DNA of 64,000 nt, taken from assembly GCF_018070325.1 (NCBI RefSeq), contig NZ_JAGPXY010000004.1, forward strand, positions 112,009 to 176,008, read 5' to 3'. Position numbers and translations under genes: made by a program. Position 1 is the first letter of the stretch, and each line of letters opens with the position of its first letter. Shown piece by piece: positions 51,216-60,609 of this stretch. This DNA is from Micromonospora sp. H61 (lineage in GTDB: Bacteria > Actinomycetota > Actinomycetes > Mycobacteriales > Micromonosporaceae). The notes beneath the pieces were generated by a model that had not been told where the DNA came from, ran no database searches, and worked only from the letters and a program-made list of their open reading frames with translations.

Positions 51216-51626
51216 TCACGGCATGCGTACTGGCCGAACCTGTGGCAGCCCTTCCTCAGCCAGTACAACCGTCACCGGAACCTCACCCGACGGCGGCCTC
51301 TCGATGCTGTCCCGCAACGACCGGTGCACGAGGCACTCGCACAACGGACGCAAGGGATCCGGACACCGGGCAAGAGCAGGCTTCAACCGTTGAACCCCGT
51401 CAACGGCGACCGGCCACGACCAGTCCATGTCCCACGGCTCCTCCCCGGGCTGGTGGAAACAATCATGATCGAAGTGCACGAGGAGGCCGGACTCACACAA
51501 GGGACAAGCGGACAGACTGCTCCAGCGGTAGTTGACCTGATGCCCGGGAGTACCGTGGGGCACGCCCCAACTGCCGATACGAACAACGGTGCCGTGGGTC
51601 GCCCGGCAGGCGATACAGATGCGCAT
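51216..51626 (-). CDS. Small CxxC-containing protein, unknown
   Basis: A 136-residue cytosolic protein. It begins MRICIACRATHGTVVRIGSW and continues NYRWSSLSACPLCESGLLVHFDHDCFH: two CxxC pairs that could bind zinc. The C-terminus is Pro/Arg-rich (VLAEEGLPQVRPVRMP). GGGGGAGAG lies upstream of the ATG, which begins two bases after the stop of the next gene upstream. Third gene of a three-gene operon. Confidence 0.65.
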   Translation of the reverse strand: MRICIACRATHGTVVRIGSWGVPHGTPGHQVNYRWSSLSACPLCESGLLVHFDHDCFHQPGEEPWDMDWSWPVAVDGVQRLKPALARCPDPLRPLCECLVHRSLRDSIERPPSGEVPVTVVLAEEGLPQVRPVRMP

Positions 51627-51628
51627 GG

Positions 51629-52105
51629 CTAACTCTCCCCCGCCGTCTGGCGACATCCACCGTAGAGATCGACGCAATCACGGCCACCGTCCAGCAGCAA
51701 CGCACAACGCGTCAAGGGACCGTCGTGAAGCCATAGTTTGCCGGCCGACATCAACTGCCCGAATCCAGAAGCCTGGAACAGGCTCCGCAGTTGCTTGTGC
51801 TGGCGGGCGGTGAGCCCGCCGTGCTCGGCCAGCCAGGTCAGCAGCGCCGACGTGATCCCATCTCGGGCGAGTTGTTCCGGCCGGCCGGCAAGATACTGGT
51901 CGGCGACCGCCCGGTCCGATGTGACTTTGAAAAGGGCAAGCGTCGCACCTTGCGTGGGGTACTGCCTCGGCAGCGCTGCCGCGGCTCCCGCTGTGGGGTC
52001 ACGACGGCCGCCGGCCCCGGCAAGGCGGGGAACAGCGAAAGCTGGCCTTCTCGGAGGCCGCTCCAAAGGGCCGGGTGGACTCGCCCAGTATTGGGCGCTC
52101 AACAC
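51629..52105 (-). CDS. Hypothetical protein in three-gene operon
   Basis: A 158-residue protein. After a Pro/Ala-rich first half, the second half is ordered: VTSDRAVADQYLAGRPEQLARDGITSALLTWLAEHGGLTARQHKQLRSLFQASGFGQL, then LLLDGGRDCVDLYGGC. GTG start overlaps the end of the preceding gene by 7 bp. No family recognised; the operon mates are equally unknown. Confidence 0.6.
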   Translation of the reverse strand: MLSAQYWASPPGPLERPPRRPAFAVPRLAGAGGRRDPTAGAAAALPRQYPTQGATLALFKVTSDRAVADQYLAGRPEQLARDGITSALLTWLAEHGGLTARQHKQLRSLFQASGFGQLMSAGKLWLHDGPLTRCALLLDGGRDCVDLYGGCRQTAGES

Positions 52106-53004
52106 ACCGTCCAGTCCTCGACGGCCAGGACCAGTTCTTCAACGCGGGCGGACGAGATGCTGTGCTGGTCGGCGATATTTGCCAGCACTGCTTCTTCGCT
52201 GACGTCGACGTCGTCTTCGGTTGCCTGGTTGAACTCGGCGTTGAGCACATAGGCCTGCTCCGTCGGCACCTGGCACTTGTCAGGCTGCGTCAGCTTGTCG
52301 CGGACGACAGCCTGATGGAGCCGGTAGCCCTGCCAGGAAGCAGGGTCTCCATCGGCGGCGTCCGTCCAGCGCCCCTCGGGCGCCCATTCGAACACCGCGT
52401 AGCTGGGCACCACCTCACGTCGGTCGTACGTGATCACGATCGACAGCGCCTGCCACCCCTGCCCTCGATGGCTCTCCACGACGTGCGTCGCCACGTCGAC
52501 GACCTGCTGACTGTCGACGGGAAAGACGCGTAGTTCAACCCGCAGGGCTAGACGACGAGCGCCGGATCCAGAGCTGACGTCCCGACGCTCGAAGGCGTCG
52601 TAGGCAGGTAGGCGTTTTCCGGGCGTCGGTGGGCGAGTCGGCTGTGCGGTGGGCGTGGCAGGTTGGCTAGGTAGAGCGGTGGTGCGAGCCGGCTCGGGTG
52701 TTCGGGTAGTTGGTGACGGCGTCGGTCCGGCGGCAGAGACGGTCGGAGCGGATTGAGAAGGTGGCGCCTCGCCGATGATCAAACCGACAGTGACAAGAGC
52801 TCCTACACCGATGCAAAACATGAAGAGCCCACCGACGACTGCCACTGACAGGACGATTCCCACCCGCACGCCCGACCGGCCGCCCGCGCGAAGTTGAGCA
52901 GCCGGGGCCACAGGCTGCACCGAAGGCCGCCCTGCAGAAGGCGACGCGTCGGTCCCGGCCGGCTGCTGAGCGGATGGCTCCGACGAATCGGGTGTCTGCT
53001 GCAC
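52099..53004 (-). CDS. Membrane-anchored protein, unknown
   Basis: A 301-residue protein: Ser/Pro/Gln-rich cytosolic N-terminus, one transmembrane helix (VGIVLSVAVVGGLFMFCIGVGALVTVGLII), a Pro/Thr-rich external linker, and a folded external domain (about 130-301) with VELRVFPVDSQQVVDVATHVVES and two late cysteines. GTG start is set by GGAGAA. First gene of the operon with the two genes to its left. The layout (anchor, linker, sensor-like domain) suggests a surface receptor or inhibitor, unproven. Confidence 0.7.
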   Translation of the reverse strand: MQQTPDSSEPSAQQPAGTDASPSAGRPSVQPVAPAAQLRAGGRSGVRVGIVLSVAVVGGLFMFCIGVGALVTVGLIIGEAPPSQSAPTVSAAGPTPSPTTRTPEPARTTALPSQPATPTAQPTRPPTPGKRLPAYDAFERRDVSSGSGARRLALRVELRVFPVDSQQVVDVATHVVESHRGQGWQALSIVITYDRREVVPSYAVFEWAPEGRWTDAADGDPASWQGYRLHQAVVRDKLTQPDKCQVPTEQAYVLNAEFNQATEDDVDVSEEAVLANIADQHSISSARVEELVLAVEDWTVC

Positions 53005-53014
53005 GGCTTCTCCA

Positions 53015-53365
53015 GTGAGAGGGCGTACGACAATTGTCGTGACCGCCGCGGCCACTTACGCTCGGCCGAACAGTGAAACCGTCAGCCCGGACGAACGACT
53101 CACTGGTCGTCGTACGGCTACTGCTGCGGCCCGCGCGGGACAACGCTGGCAGATCGACGACGATGCTCTACAGCCCGAAAAAATACTTACCGCTCGGTCA
53201 GACCGGGTAGCAGCTCTGCACCCATGGGAGCGGAAGGAGTCTGACACCGCCCCTGAGAGGGGCCACAGGCTTTGGCTCGAAGCTCTCGCCCTGACGGTCC
53301 TCGCCGTGGCCGAGCAGCTTCAAGGCATTCACGAGCAGCTCAAGACGCGCAGCTCGGTGGATTGA
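53015..53365 (+). CDS. Possible small protein, low confidence
   Basis: A 116-codon frame starting GTG, divergent from the membrane protein by 10 bp. The final third (HRLWLEALALTVLAVAEQLQGIHEQLKTRSS) reads like a real helix, while the first half is disordered-looking. It is kept because the terminator at 53413 lies downstream; it may equally be spurious. Confidence 0.3.
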   Translation: MRGRTTIVVTAAATYARPNSETVSPDERLTGRRTATAAARAGQRWQIDDDALQPEKILTARSDRVAALHPWERKESDTAPERGHRLWLEALALTVLAVAEQLQGIHEQLKTRSSVD

Positions 53366-53412
53366 CCGCCCGCCCACACCGCTTACGCCCCTCGATCGAG
53401 CTCTCCCGGTTA

Positions 53413-53445
53413 CCGAGGGCGCCACCGCTATGGTGGCGCCCTCGG
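53413..53445. terminator. Hairpin terminator between convergent genes
   Basis: Perfect 14-bp arms CCGAGGGCGCCACC / complement, 5-nt loop. It lies 40 bp after the lipoprotein stop (minus) and 48 bp after the small plus-strand frame. Confidence 0.75.
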
Positions 53446-53485
53446 CGCACCCTGGCAGTCGTTCCGATAGGCAGCGCCCTGGCGA

Positions 53486-54034
53486 TCAGCGATACAGCTT
53501 GCCGGGACAGCGCTCGGCAACGTATCCAATATCGCTTCCCTCGGTGACCATCGTCCCGCCACCCGCCAGCGGCACCCCCACGTACCAGGCCCAGCAGTTG
53601 GAATCTCCCGCCCTCCGCAAATCGCGAGCCTTGTAGTCAACCTCGGTGCCGAAGACCTTGCAGAACGCCGCCTGTTGCTCCTGCAGAAAGACCTCGACGC
53701 ACTCCCGGCCGACGCGCTCAAGCGTCTTCAGGTCGTTGCTACCAGCGACCAACTCGACGTTCGCTTGCCCACCCTTGTTCTGCTTGTTGACCTCATTGCT
53801 GCGCACCATCGACTTGCTGAAATGGAGTTCAGGAGGCGCAGGCGCAGCCGTGGCTAGAGCCGACGGAGTTGCCGGTATGCTGGCCGACGGCTTCACCACC
53901 TCAACGGTTGAAGGCGTGGGCCCGAGAGGCGAGCCCGAACTGTGCTCGGCCTGGTCGCCGCAAGCACTCAACCCGGACACCAACATCGGAAAGATGAACG
54001 CCGCGAGCAGCAGCCGGGAAGAGGATCGTCGCAT
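53486..54034 (-). CDS. Lipoprotein, unknown function
   Basis: A 182-residue exported lipoprotein: MRRSSSRLLLAAFIFPMLVSGLSAC with lipobox LSAC, a Pro/Ser/Thr linker (SPLGPTPSTVEVVKPSASIPATPSALATAAP), then a soluble domain (about 80-182) with four cysteines. ATG 54034 has AGGA upstream; an ATG nine bases earlier is also in frame. Resembles many small actinobacterial lipoproteins of unknown role. A hairpin terminator follows. Confidence 0.7.
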   Translation of the reverse strand: MRRSSSRLLLAAFIFPMLVSGLSACGDQAEHSSGSPLGPTPSTVEVVKPSASIPATPSALATAAPAPPELHFSKSMVRSNEVNKQNKGGQANVELVAGSNDLKTLERVGRECVEVFLQEQQAAFCKVFGTEVDYKARDLRRAGDSNCWAWYVGVPLAGGGTMVTEGSDIGYVAERCPGKLYR

Positions 54035-54071
54035 GCGACGTATCCTGCCACCACCGCAGACAGCCGAGTAG

Positions 54072-54239
54072 GTGGCAGTCAATGTCAACGCCGCCCCAAC
54101 CCTGACCACTGTGGTTCGGCTGAAACTGGACCACCTCGGTTGCCACCCCGACGTCCTGGCCGCCCAACGCCGCGAACGAGCCCGCATCCGCAGCGAACGA
54201 CAACGACGCTGGGGCCAACCCGACGCCCGCGCAGCCTGA
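54072..54239 (+). CDS. Possible 55-codon small protein
   Basis: Begins GTG directly after an in-frame TAG and ends TGA at 54237-54239. The sequence VVRLKLDHLGCHPDVLAAQRRERARIRSERQRRWGQPDARAA looks coded (ordered, then Arg-rich helix). It could be the tail of a decayed gene. Divergent from the lipoprotein gene. Confidence 0.35.
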   Translation: MAVNVNAAPTLTTVVRLKLDHLGCHPDVLAAQRRERARIRSERQRRWGQPDARAA

Positions 54240-54262
54240 CCCCAACACCGTGAACGTTCGTG

Positions 54263-54287
54263 GTCACGGCACTAGCGGTGTCGTGAC
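54263..54287. repeat. Imperfect hairpin
   Basis: GTCACGGCAC and GTGTCGTGAC pair at nine of ten positions around 5 nt, 24 bp after the small frame. Function unknown. Confidence 0.3.
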
Positions 54288-54573
54288 ACAGCAGTAGCGA
54301 AGTCGTCGTAGTCGACGCTGGCGAGGCCACCTTGGTGAGTCGGTCGCGACGTCTCGCCAGGCCAACCCGCAGTGGCGCAGTAGTTTCTCGACGTGGCGAA
54401 CCGCAGTCCCGGTTGGTGATGTTGAGCGGTACCGGCCAGCGTCTCGTCGGCGACAGGATCCGGGCGACCAAGTCGGTCGGCGGATTGGCCAGGTCGCGAG
54501 TCAACAGTGCTACCGCCTGCACGGCGGGCATCGGGCCGACCCAAACCCTCGATCTCACCAGTGCCAGGCTGCG

Positions 54574-54907
54574 GTGACGGGGCGCGACCTTGGCAGCCGA
54601 CCCCTACGACGCCGACACCGAGAACGGCCACCAGAACGCCGGTCCTTCGAAGACGGCCTGCTCACGCTAATCGAGGACCTCGAGCCCGAACACCTTCGGC
54701 ACCATCACCCCGACTGGCAGCAGCGGCTGGTACGCCTCGATTTCACTGCTCGATGACGGCGGCTTCGAAGTCGAGTGGTGCAACCTCCGCCACCGCGTCC
54801 ATGAGCTCACCATCACTGCCTAAGCCGCAGAAACCGCCGACGACCTCACCCGATGACTGGTCGGCCGCGACTACCCGGCCGACCAGCCCTTCAACTTTGA
54901 TTTCTAA
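54574..54907 (+). pseudogene. Decayed coding sequence
   Basis: Fragments of protein-like sequence appear in different frames on one strand: LTLIEDLEPEHLRHHHPDWQQRLVRLDFTA, then DDGGFEVEWCNLRHRVHELTITA ending in TAA, then ADDLTR-stop-LVGRDYPADQPFNFDF ending TAA at 54905-54907. Frame changes and a stop within an otherwise ordered sequence mark a broken gene. Family not recognised. The bases from 54240 to 54573 hold no convincing gene. Confidence 0.4.
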
Positions 54908-55193
54908 AACAGGCCCTAGCCGCGCGCACCCAATACTTGAATATGTGAGGCCTAATGCGAGGTCTGCGTAGCCTTCAACGGCTGAACCTATTTTAGAGAC
55001 CTAAACAAAAACGGCGCTCGGTAGGCCCTGCGGATTAACGAAGAATCCACCACAAACTCGAATGAATCTCCTCAAGCTATACCACACTTCTGGTAGAAGT
55101 AGCTTATCAACCCTGCAACCCAGGCCACCGACTACAACCGTCAACGCACGACGCGCACGAGCCATAAACCTTCATAGTCGGCGCGACATCCCG

Positions 55194-55685
55194 CTACTGA
55201 GCGGGAAACCAATCCGCGAAGGGCGCCATTTTCGCGCACTGCGGCCAGACCATCCGCAGAAATTTGGCAAACTCAAAGGCAACGGCTTCAATCATCGCCA
55301 ATAGCTCAGCAAGTTCGATTTCCTCCACATCCGGATTGGGAATCCATCCGGTACGGGAGGCACAGGTAGCAGTCACGCGATCACCCGCAACTACGAAACT
55401 TAGTGTGCGCTCGACGCCCTGCCCATACAGATCCACCTCCACCGGACCGTTGGACCGCAAGCCATTCAGCAACTCTGGAAGCTGTTCGATTAGGGTAGAT
55501 AAGTCGTACCGGATATCAACAGGCCACTGCTCTTGGCCGAAGCCAGCCATTCTGAACACGCAATCGGTTTCGGCGAGTCGACTGCACAACTCCATGACGA
55601 CCGACTCATAGTCCAGCTCAGACGGCCCCCCGACCGCCGGTTCAGCGGCCGAGGGCACGGCAAGCACGATGTTAAGCGACGTCAT
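55194..55685 (-). CDS. Immunity protein candidate for the Rhs toxin
   Basis: A 163-residue soluble acidic protein whose start lies 5 bp after the Rhs toxin stop on the same strand, the usual place of the cognate immunity gene. It has IRYDLSTLIEQLPELLNGL and RVTATCASRTGWIPNPDVEEIELAELLAMIEAVAFEFAKFLRMVWPQC. GC content is visibly lower than in the surrounding DNA, typical of exchanged toxin-immunity cassettes. No family recognised; role inferred from position. Confidence 0.65.
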   Translation of the reverse strand: MTSLNIVLAVPSAAEPAVGGPSELDYESVVMELCSRLAETDCVFRMAGFGQEQWPVDIRYDLSTLIEQLPELLNGLRSNGPVEVDLYGQGVERTLSFVVAGDRVTATCASRTGWIPNPDVEEIELAELLAMIEAVAFEFAKFLRMVWPQCAKMAPFADWFPAQ

Positions 55686-55690
55686 AACAG

Positions 55691-58600
55691 TTACCCTACA
55701 GCAATCGGGAATGCGGACTTATAGAGGCCGCTCCGACCTGGCACGAGTTGTGCATGTGTTGCCGAAGCCACTGAACCGTCGGGCCTAATAACGCTGCCCA
55801 TTCCCGCTGGAAGTGGCACCTGTCGCGGCCCAGCACCCGGAATGTACTGATCGCGCAGCCAGGCAGCGGCATTATCGTTATTTGCCCACTGACCCTGGTC
55901 ATTGCCGGTACTTCTTGCGCGATCCGTCAAACTCCTAGTGTTCCGGGACCCAGCACCATGCTCACTGAACGTATGACCAAACGTCGGCCGGCTATTCGGA
56001 GTCCAGTTCGTCGGATTCTGCGCCGCACAACTACACGGGTTGCCCTTAGCATCAACACCGCCGCCGCAGTTGTGCACAAGCACTGGAGTTGTGCCGGCGA
56101 GCACGTAGTACGTGTGGATTTCGGCAACGGTGAGATCGCGCATAGCGCGCGAGCCGAGGTGGTTGTGAACTTCAACTACCCGGATCGGAGTACGGTCGTC
56201 GGAAAGGAGTCCTTCGCCGGCACGCAGGTCTTTCGCTTCTACCCAGTCGCGGCGGTCGACGCTCCAGAACGGATGGTTTTGGGTCGTCTCCAGAACTTCT
56301 ACGGGCTGGCTCGCTGATTGAACAGTGACGTTGGCCAGTTCGGTGTCTTGGTTGAGATGTAGCTGTTCGACCTGCTCGGTGTCGGTTTCACCGGTCTCCG
56401 GGTCGTAGGCGAGCACTTCGTCGCCGATTTTGACGTCGCCGATCGCGCGGGTCGTGCCGTCGGCGAGGAGGACTGGCGTCTGCGGGGCGAAGCTGTGACA
56501 GGCCCTTCCGGGCGCGGGTATGCCGCCCGACATGGCGGTCTTGGCCGCGTCCCTCCCTGCTTGAGCCGCCAGTTTGGGCCCTGCGCCTCGGGCAATCGCG
56601 ACCGTTGCAGCGACGGCTGCCGGCGCGGCAACTGCCGTCACTGCGCCGACGATGGCGCCTTGGACTGCACCAAGGAATGCGCCCGAAATTACCTCGACGG
56701 GGGTTTCTTCTTCGCGGTCGAGGGCGTCTTCGGTCAGCGCTCCGATGGCACCGCCGAAGGCAGCACCGAGCGCGAAGCAGGCGACAGAGCCAGCGCCGAG
56801 CGTGCCCCCCAAGCAGACGCTGGTGGCCCAGACCCCGGCGCCGACACCGGCCACGACACCGACAACCTGAGCGTTGTCACGGGCTAGTTTGACGGCGCTA
56901 TTGAAGGTCTTCTTCGCGTTGCATACGGAGAAGAAGCCGCACTTGCTCTTCTTCGGAGGCTTCGGCGCGGATCCCGACGAGGTCGAGGTACCCGACGTAC
57001 CTGATGTTCCCGCGGTTGCTGGGGCAGAAGCGGTGGGCGCGGGGCTGCCACCAGCACCGCCGCCACCGTCAGCGATGATCATTTCGCCGGTGGGGTCGGA
57101 GAAGGTGATGGGGCTGTAGGAGGAGTAGGAGTACCCCTGCATCTGCTGCGGGTTGGTGAAGTCGATGAGGGGATCGACGCTGACGAACTGTCCGGTGCTC
57201 GGGTCGTATGAGCGGGCACCGATATGAGTTAGTCCGGTGGGGTCGCTTTCACCGTCGATGTTCCCGCCCACGAATCCCTTGTCGTTGAGCCAGGCCGGGT
57301 TGGTGCCGCGGGGGGCGCCGTAGGGGGTTTGGCGGCGCTTGGTGATCGTCTGGTTGGCGGCATTGATAGCGGTCTGTTGGGTGCCTTGGTGGTCGCTGAC
57401 GAGCCAGGTCACCCCGGTACTGGTTTGCCGCATCGCGCAGGTTTGGCCAGCGTAGGTGTAGTACCGGGTTGCGGCCTTCTGTTGGGTGGCGGTGGTGTAG
57501 CGGATTTCTGTGCCGGGGAGGTAGAGGGTCGCTCCGGTGGGGTCGCGGGCGACGAGCCTGTTCCCATCACCGCCGTAGAGGTAGGTGTGGTTCTTGGTGC
57601 CTTCGGTGAGGCCGGTCAGCTGACCCTCGGCGTCCCAGGTGAGATTCTGGCTTCCGGCACCGGGCGGGCAGGTGTTCGTGGTGGCGGTGTTGGTCGGTCG
57701 GCAGGTGGTACTGCCGTTCTCGTCGTATCGGTAGTTCTTTGTGCCCGCACCGACGCCAGTGGTCGCGATGTTCGTAACCGCGTGGGGACGGCTAGCACCC
57801 GGGTTGGGGTAGGTGAAATTGCGGTTGGTGGTTCCGCCGGCGGTGATGGTGCGGTCGCTGCGGAGGTTGCCTGCGGTTGGGGTGCTGGGGGCGTCGAACG
57901 TCCAGGTCGACCAGTAGGGTGCTGGTCCGCCGAGGGCGTTGGCCTGCGGGGTGGCGTTGCAGTCGCCGGACGTCGGCGTCCACGCCTGGGTCAGGCGTCG
58001 GAGGTAGTCGTGGTCGAAGCATTGGACATCGGCAGTCGCGCTGGCGGGGGTGTCGGCGATCCGTTCGATGTTGCCAGCGTCGTCGTAGTCGTAGTGGACG
58101 TCTGAGACGTACTGCGGCGCGATCTGACGGGCGGTCGTCGCCTGCGTGAGCCGACGGGTCGCATCGTCGTATTTGAAGGCGCGGTCGACCCAGTTTTGGG
58201 CGGTTTGTTGGTAACGAACGAGCCCGAGTTCGCCGTACTCGGTGTACCCGGAGTCGACGACGTACGCGCCAGTGTTGGGGTAGTTCGTCAGGAGCTGTTC
58301 GGGTTGGCCGGTGACCGAGTCATAGGTATGCGTCACGGTCTCACCGCCGAGGCCACCCGCGTTGGGGTAGGCCTCGGTGTCGATGCTGCCGTCCTGCTTG
58401 TACTGCCGCGTGAAAATGTAGGTGCCGGCGAGCCCGGTTTCCGAGCTGGGGATGACGTAATCCTCGCCCGTGGACTGGTAAAGCGGGCTGTAGCCGCGGA
58501 TGCGGACCTTGTATTCCTGCGTGCGGTTGGTGCCGGTCCATCGGCTGGTGGAGGCGAGTTGCCCCTTGGCGCCGCTCGGGTCGTATGCCCAGGTGATGCG

Positions 58601-58975
58601 TCGGGTGGAGTCGGAGATCGTGTTGTCGTAGAGGCCGGTTCGGCGGCCCAGCAGGTCGTATTTGTAGACCAGCTTCTCGCCGCGGGCTTTGGCGCGGGCG
58701 TCGACGACTTCGGTGACGTCGCCGTAGTCGTTGTAGGCGGTGGTGGTGAGGCCCTTGTCGGGGTCGGTCGCGGAGGTCTGCCGGCCGCGGATGTCGTAGC
58801 CGTAGCTCCAGGCGTTAGTGGCGGTGGCGTCCATGACCGTGGTCAGCTGGTTCTTGCGGTTGAAGGTGTAGGAGGTGGTGTCGAAGGCCCCGTCGGTGGT
58901 GCCGCCGGCATGCTGACGGAGTTCCACAGTGTTGCCACGAGCGTCAACGATCGTCGTGGTGGGCGTACCGCCTAG
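55691..58975 (-). pseudogene. Rhs-family polymorphic toxin with Hint domain, 5'-truncated by IS
   Basis: About 1094 codons remain. In order: Rhs/YD repeats (YNDYGDVTEVVDARAKARG, YDLLGRRTGLYDNT and more), the Rhs core (ARSYDPSTGQFVSVDPLIDFTNPQQMQGYSYSSYSPITFSDPTG), a Pro/Ser linker, a Gly/Ala-rich hydrophobic stretch, a Hint self-cleaving domain (from CHSFAPQTPVLLADG to TPVLVHNC, about 56500-56068), and a C-terminal toxin domain of about 125 residues (WTPNSRPTFGHTFSEHGAGS ... AGMGSVIRPDGSVASATHAQLVP). Its fold may be a BECR-type RNase, with low confidence. The 5' part, with export signal and start, is cut off by the IS701-family element at 58975; DNA beyond the IS shows no Rhs repeats. Possibly a silent cassette. 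Confidence 0.8.
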
Positions 58976-60456
58976 TACTCCAGCCGCACTTGCCTGATCT
59001 ACGTTTCGGCAGCTCACCGGTTTGATCGACGTCGTGGTTGAGCCTGCCATGTAGCTGCGAATGTCGATGCTATTCGGTGGGTGGGTTGCGTGATCGCACC
59101 CTCTGTCTGTTGTGGTCTGTCGCAGCGCGGGCAGGCTCCCGTGCGTGTGTTGATCGATGAGATTGTGGGCTGGCGAGCGGGTCTGGATGATCTGCTGGCG
59201 CGATTCGCGCACCGGTTCGGGCGTGCGGAGCCGCGCCGGCAGGCGCTGACTTACCTGGTTGGGTTGCTGTCGCCGCTGGCGAGCAAGAACGGTTGGACCC
59301 TGGCCGAGGCCGCCGGCGACACCACGCCGGACCGGATGCAACGGCTGCTCAACAAGTCAGCGTGGGACCCGGACGCTGTTCGCGACGACCTGTTTGCCTA
59401 CGTGGTGGAACATCTCGGTGACGACGACGGGGTGCTGATCGTCGACGAGACCGGATTCCTGAAGAAGGGCATCAAATCCGCCGGGGTGCAGCGTCAGTAC
59501 TCGGGCACGGCCGGGCGGACGGAGAACTGCCAACTCGGGGTGTTCCTCGCCTATGCCAGCCCACACGGGCGCACGCTGATCGACCGGGAGCTGTATCTGC
59601 CCCGCGGCTGGTGCGACAACCTCGCCCGCCGTGAGGAAGCCGGCATCGCAGCCAGCGTCGGGTTCGCCACGAAACCCGCGCTGGGCCTGCGGATGCTCGA
59701 ACGCGCCATCACCGCCGGACTGCCGGCAAGGTGGGTCACCGCGGACGAGGCATACGGGCAGGACTCGAAGTTCCGGACGTGGCTGCAGCAGCAGCGCATC
59801 GGTTACGTCCTGGCCGTGCCCCGCAACCAGCGGGTCCCGACCACGGTGGGCAACTCCCGCCCGGACGTCCTCGCCGCCAACGCGCCGGCCCTGGCATGGA
59901 AGCGGCGCAGCTGCGGCGACGGCGCCAAAGGGCCACGACTCTACGACTGGGCCGTGGCCTCCCTGCCCGGTACGGTCGACGGGTACGGCCACTGGCTGCT
60001 GATCCGACGCAGCATCACCGACCCCACGGACCTGGCCTACTACCTGTGCTTCGGCCCGGCCGGGACGCCCGACGAGGATCTGATCCGGGTCGCTGGGACC
60101 CGTTGGGCGATCGAGGAGTGCTTCCAGACCGCGAAGACCGAGGTCGGCTTGGATCATTACCAGGTGCGTCGCTACGACGCCTGGTACCGCCACATAACGC
60201 TCGTTCTGTGCGCCCACGCCTACCTCGCCGTCACCGCCGCCCACGCCAAAAAGGGGGTGCCGGATTCGAGCAAGAGGGTCTCATTCCTCTCACGCTCGGC
60301 GAGGTCCGACGTCTCCTGGCACACCTGATCACCACCATCCGACCCTTCGACCACATCCATCGATGGTCACGATGGCGACGCCGACACCAGTACCGCGCCA
60401 AAACAGCCCACTACCAGCGAAGACTTCAACTTCAGCAGGTGCGGCTGGAGTACTAG
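58972..60456 (+). mobile_element. IS701-family insertion sequence with CTAG duplication
   Basis: A 1477-bp element (58976-60452) bounded by inverted repeats TACTCCAGCCGCAC (14-bp perfect; 20 of 22 over the outer 22) and flanked on both sides by CTAG (58972-58975 and 60453-60456), the target duplication known for IS701. It carries one transposase gene and lies inside the Rhs gene, in the opposite orientation. Confidence 0.9.
59141..60328 (+). CDS. IS701-family transposase, C-terminal frameshift
   Basis: A DDE transposase starting MRVLIDEIVGWRAGLDDLLARFAHRFG, with VLIVDETGFLKKGIKSAGVQRQYSGTAGRTENCQLGVFLAYAS (first Asp), GLPARWVTADEAYGQDSKFR (second) and RWAIEECFQTAKTEVGLDHYQVRRYDAWYRHITLVL (Glu). 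After 60248-60257, an A5-G5 run, this frame continues into VPDSSKRVSFLSRS and stops at 60328, while the family-typical ending GLIPLTLGEVRRLLAHL and RWSRWRRRHQYRAKTAHY lies in the minus-one frame to about 60456. Either a mutation or frameshifting gives the full protein. GTG start chosen by family length; an ATG at 59081 is upstream. Confidence 0.85.
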   Translation: MRVLIDEIVGWRAGLDDLLARFAHRFGRAEPRRQALTYLVGLLSPLASKNGWTLAEAAGDTTPDRMQRLLNKSAWDPDAVRDDLFAYVVEHLGDDDGVLIVDETGFLKKGIKSAGVQRQYSGTAGRTENCQLGVFLAYASPHGRTLIDRELYLPRGWCDNLARREEAGIAASVGFATKPALGLRMLERAITAGLPARWVTADEAYGQDSKFRTWLQQQRIGYVLAVPRNQRVPTTVGNSRPDVLAANAPALAWKRRSCGDGAKGPRLYDWAVASLPGTVDGYGHWLLIRRSITDPTDLAYYLCFGPAGTPDEDLIRVAGTRWAIEECFQTAKTEVGLDHYQVRRYDAWYRHITLVLCAHAYLAVTAAHAKKGVPDSSKRVSFLSRSARSDVSWHT

Positions 60457-60609
60457 GGCCGGCGGCGTTGAGCTGGCCAAGCACGAACTATCACCCTCAG
60501 ACTGACTACTTCTGGGCAGAGTAGGCGTACACACGCATGCTCACGTGTTTACAGAATGCTCACGCCAAAGTAGACTCTTACCGTCGCCGCTATGCGAGAG
60601 TGGAGAGTC

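Noticed and set aside
58976..59341. Upstream extension of the Rhs frame to a Met at 59341
   Set aside because: The extension runs antisense through the IS701 element; Rhs sequence begins only at the CTAG duplication.
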